From Monoplex corrugatus (Eukaryota; Mollusca; Gastropoda; Littorinimorpha; Ranellidae), in assembly GCA_030674185.1 (NCBI GenBank), contig CM060306.1, positions 34,664,481 to 34,728,480 of the forward strand: DNA of 64,000 nt, in the 5' to 3' direction. The position numbers and the translations under genes were made by a program. Below, in pieces: positions 62,781 to 64,000 of the stretch (position 1 is its first letter; each line of letters opens with the position of its first letter). The notes under the pieces were generated by a model. It had not been told where the DNA came from and searched no databases. It saw only the letters and a program-made list of their open reading frames with translations.

Positions 62781-64000
62781 TTCACAGATTGCACATAGGC
62801 TTCAATGTCAATGGAAGCACGGAATTTATCTTTAACTTTTTTTCACATATTTTCAGTTACAGTTATTTAGCATGACAACTTAAAGAGTAGACCACAATAA
62901 ACTATAAAAAACAAACAAACAACAGAGTAGACAATGGTAACATACAATACTGTTGTACAGTCTACAACTGTATCAAACCAGGATAATAGCCCTCAAGTGT
63001 GTCAAACTGAGATAACAATGTTCCTGTGATTATGTAATACCCAAAAGTAATTGTTTTTCTACACACATTTGGTCTACAACTTATTGTACTATTCATTATG
63101 GATTGACATGTTTGTAAGAAAAACTAAATATATCCAGATACCAAGAAAATGCCAACTGAAAATAGATGTCAACATTGCTGACATAGCAAATCATATAGTA
63201 GCTTTTGCTTTTCTGACCAGTTTGATCCCAATTCATGAATAAAATGTGTGTTCAAATCAACTGCAACTATCCATATGTTTTCAGATCTGTTGTAGGAAAC
63301 ATTTGGTCATACACACGTACATTACATGGACGAACACAATCATGCACACACGCTTGCATGCGTCTGCACACCGCGCGTGTGCTTGCACACAGACACACAC
63401 ACACACACACACATACACAAATTCAATACACAAAATGTACATACTGCAATGGCTTTCCGTGTAGTCGTACAGAACAATTAAGACGTTAAGTCAAGCATAA
63501 CGCAAAACTACGACAGACTAATCCGAAAGTAAACAACTATAAATAACATCACAGTAAGGAACAGCAACGTCCGTTGTATTTACACCATTAGTTATTTCAG
63601 ATTCTAATCCAGTCATCGCAGTACATAAAATTGTCACTTAAACACTCTCAAAATACGACAGAAGTTGTTTCAGTGAATATGTATACAACCAAGAAGGGAA
63701 AAGATGGCTTACTGATGCTTAAACCATTTGTAAACGTTTTGCGGATGAATTTCCACCTGATGTGTAGGTTGTGTTGCTTTGTTAAATGGTGCATCCTGAC
63801 ATTTGTGTAAGTATGTGTGACAAATTTGATGAGAGGAAAGATATGGTTGATATCAGTTTGTATCCAGTACATGCCCAACATATGTCTATCGACAGCCTAG
63901 AATGCTTTGCCTCCAACATCTTGCAACACAGCATGGAATAGGACACCAGTAATACCAGTGCCTTAAGGAATCTTCTGACCAGTCACGAGGAACACCTTTT
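62781..64000. other. No recognised gene; one short CA run
   Basis: Unique AT-rich sequence. A CA run lies at 63391-63412. Small frames (63051-63242 plus, 63648-63881 minus) have no recognisable motif. I cannot exclude UTR or intron sequence. Confidence 0.4.

Noticed and set aside
1..64000. Operons, ribosome-binding sites, riboswitches, rRNA, prophage
   Set aside because: None were seen. The sequence is eukaryotic and these categories do not apply.

Overview
This 64 kb window is animal nuclear DNA, most likely from a mollusc and perhaps a marine gastropod. The signs are very long AC/GT microsatellites, tRNA-headed SINEs, RTE-, I- and CR1/L2-type LINEs, Tc1 and piggyBac transposons, spliceosomal splice-site consensus sequences, and one recognisable animal exon (the start of an ALP/Enigma-type PDZ domain). 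Nothing bacterial or viral was seen. The species assignment is inference, because no search could be run.

Layout. 0-8.7 kb: SINE copies, one well-supported minus-strand exon of a Zasp/LDB3/PDLIM-like gene (2207-2354), a tRNA-Glu-like pseudogene, simple repeats and an 87-bp repeat. 8.7-13.1 kb: an almost complete RTE-like LINE, disabled by a frameshift at its YADD box, with a second 3' end of the same family nearby. 13-18 kb: quiet sequence, then a 48-bp minisatellite that reads as a 430-codon ORF, a TTAA-bounded fold-back element and a 94-bp minisatellite. 18.9-24.3 kb: a 50-bp minisatellite with an L2/CR1 LINE inside it. 24.4-25.6 kb: LINE debris. 26-37.5 kb: a GT-rich mosaic of higher-order repeats holding two L2/CR1 LINE copies arranged head to head. 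38-43.4 kb: small tandem repeats and a purine-rich, G-run tract. 43.4-54.2 kb: a cluster of short exon-like paralogues with splice-site consensus, around a 7.5 kb array of about 35-bp units. Each array unit holds a 3' splice site fused to a 5' splice site. A piggyBac-like element and an intact Tc1 element sit inside the array. 54.2-62.4 kb: a 65-bp satellite, a second intact Tc1 element, and an RTE LINE split by a nested I-clade LINE and by a MITE. The last 1.6 kb is non-repetitive apart from CA tracts.

How it fits together. Host coding content is minimal. The window is best read as deep intronic or intergenic DNA next to the 5' coding exon of a PDZ gene on the minus strand, and perhaps also inside a plus-strand gene with duplicated terminal micro-exons. 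The two Tc1 transposases (342 codons each) are the only full-length intact protein genes. The other transposon ORFs are broken.

The three most unusual points are: (1) the tandem array of zero-length-exon (recursive-splice-like) sites, whose core recurs in a separate 59-bp repeat; (2) a roughly 530-bp retroposon family with perfect 13-bp target duplications and a conserved 5' hairpin; (3) insertion histories precise enough that the empty target can be read directly from the sequence.
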